Positions 6,520 through 6,801 of a DNA stretch of 6,801 bases are shown here, piece after piece. The stretch is from Cellvibrionales bacterium UBA1963 (GTDB lineage: Bacteria > Pseudomonadota > Gammaproteobacteria > Pseudomonadales > UBA7434). The notes beneath the pieces are model-generated. The model searched no databases. It was not told the DNA's origin and saw only the letters and a list, made by a program, of their open reading frames with translations. Numbering within the stretch: the first letter of the stretch is position 1; each line of letters starts with the position of its first letter. Both the position numbers and the translations under genes were made by a program. The stretch spans positions 1 through 6,801 of the forward strand of contig DDED01000129.1 of assembly GCA_002336035.1 (NCBI GenBank). Direction: 5' to 3'.

Positions 6520-6801
6520 TTGGATACCCATCAAACTATAATTGACAAATTGAATAAGGACTTTTCGCCTTCTTACTTAGAAGTGCTGAATGAAAGCGAT
6601 AAGCACTCGGGTCCTAGAAATGCGCAGACTCATTTTAAAATCACCATCGTTGCGTCTGTCTTTGAGGGTAAGCGCTCGGTTGCTCGTCATCAATTAATTT
6701 ATCAAACGCTGAGTAATGAATTAGCCGGCGATGTTCATGCTTTAGCTATTCATACTTTTAACGCGGATGAGTGGCTCGTACAGCAATCATCCCCCAACTC
6801 G
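6520..6801 (+). CDS. bolA: BolA family protein, TTG start, cut by the window end
   Basis: BolA is a small cytoplasmic protein that binds monothiol glutaredoxins and shared [2Fe-2S] clusters; in E. coli it is linked to stationary-phase morphology and gene control. Ninety-four codons are open to the last base. The E. coli protein is about 105 aa, so only a short tail is likely missing. Recognisable family blocks: SPSYLEVLNES (16-26), THFKITIV (37-44), FEGKRSVARH (48-57), IYQTL (60-64), VHALAIHTF (72-80) and DEW (83-85). H57, H73 and H78 are at conserved positions, including those suggested as cluster ligands in the family. The start is fixed by a stop in the same frame at 6508-6510 and by a ribosome site AAGAGAG (6509-6515) 4 bases before TTG. 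No ATG occurs in frame, so ATG-only gene finding misses it. It has its own promoter candidate and follows the fad terminator. Confidence 0.93.
   Translation, partial: MDTHQTIIDKLNKDFSPSYLEVLNESDKHSGPRNAQTHFKITIVASVFEGKRSVARHQLIYQTLSNELAGDVHALAIHTFNADEWLVQQSSPNS

Noticed and set aside
6467..6541. 24-codon ORF (ATG at 6467) overlapping the bolA start in another frame
   Set aside because: AGGC upstream is too close to the ATG to serve as a ribosome site, the peptide has no recognisable features, and it overlaps a clear bolA N-terminus.
1..6801. Search for CRISPR repeats, tRNA or rRNA genes, insertion sequences, attachment sites or a hidden defence or toxin module
   Set aside because: No regularly spaced repeats, cloverleaf-like segments, transposase motifs or terminal inverted repeats were seen. 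The window is well explained by signalling, beta-oxidation and bolA genes.

Overview
The window looks like ordinary chromosomal DNA of a gammaproteobacterium of moderate-to-low GC content, possibly marine. This placement is an inference from a BolA homologue, proteobacterial-style OmpR/histidine-kinase signalling, short intergenic gaps and sigma70-like promoter boxes. Every recognisable gene lies on the + strand. I see no mobile element, CRISPR array, tRNA, rRNA or phage gene.

Layout: (1) 1-468 is a non-coding, AT-rich leader. It may carry the decayed or truncated end of an upstream gene, a weak terminator-like structure, a 13-bp palindrome and a consensus -10 box. (2) 469-2634 is a two-gene two-component system: an OmpR/PhoB-class response regulator followed 48 bp later by a membrane histidine kinase with a periplasmic sensor region of about 119 residues and unknown ligand. 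(3) 2635-2885 is a 251-bp gap with a good sigma70-like promoter candidate. (4) 2886-6313 is a two-gene fatty-acid beta-oxidation operon: a thiolase (400 aa) and, 71 bp later, a bifunctional enoyl-CoA hydratase/3-hydroxyacyl-CoA dehydrogenase (717 aa). Lengths, gene order and motifs match the trifunctional-enzyme pair typified by Mycobacterium tuberculosis FadA/FadB better than E. coli FadBA. It ends in a very clear intrinsic terminator at 6325-6357. (5) 6358-6519 is a short promoter/leader region. (6) 6520-6801 is a bolA gene that starts at TTG and runs off the window edge, probably only a few codons before its stop.

The beta-oxidation pair should work as one complex. The large subunit hydrates trans-2-enoyl-CoA and oxidises the L-3-hydroxyacyl-CoA with NAD+. 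The thiolase then cleaves the 3-ketoacyl-CoA with CoA, releasing acetyl-CoA. The two-component system is a separate transcription unit. Nothing in the sequence proves that it controls the fad genes, although that is a testable idea.

I did not find a convincing undescribed system. The points most worth a second look are the TTG-started bolA, the variant catalytic loops of the two beta-oxidation enzymes, the uncharacterised kinase sensor region, and the palindrome in the leader of the two-component operon.
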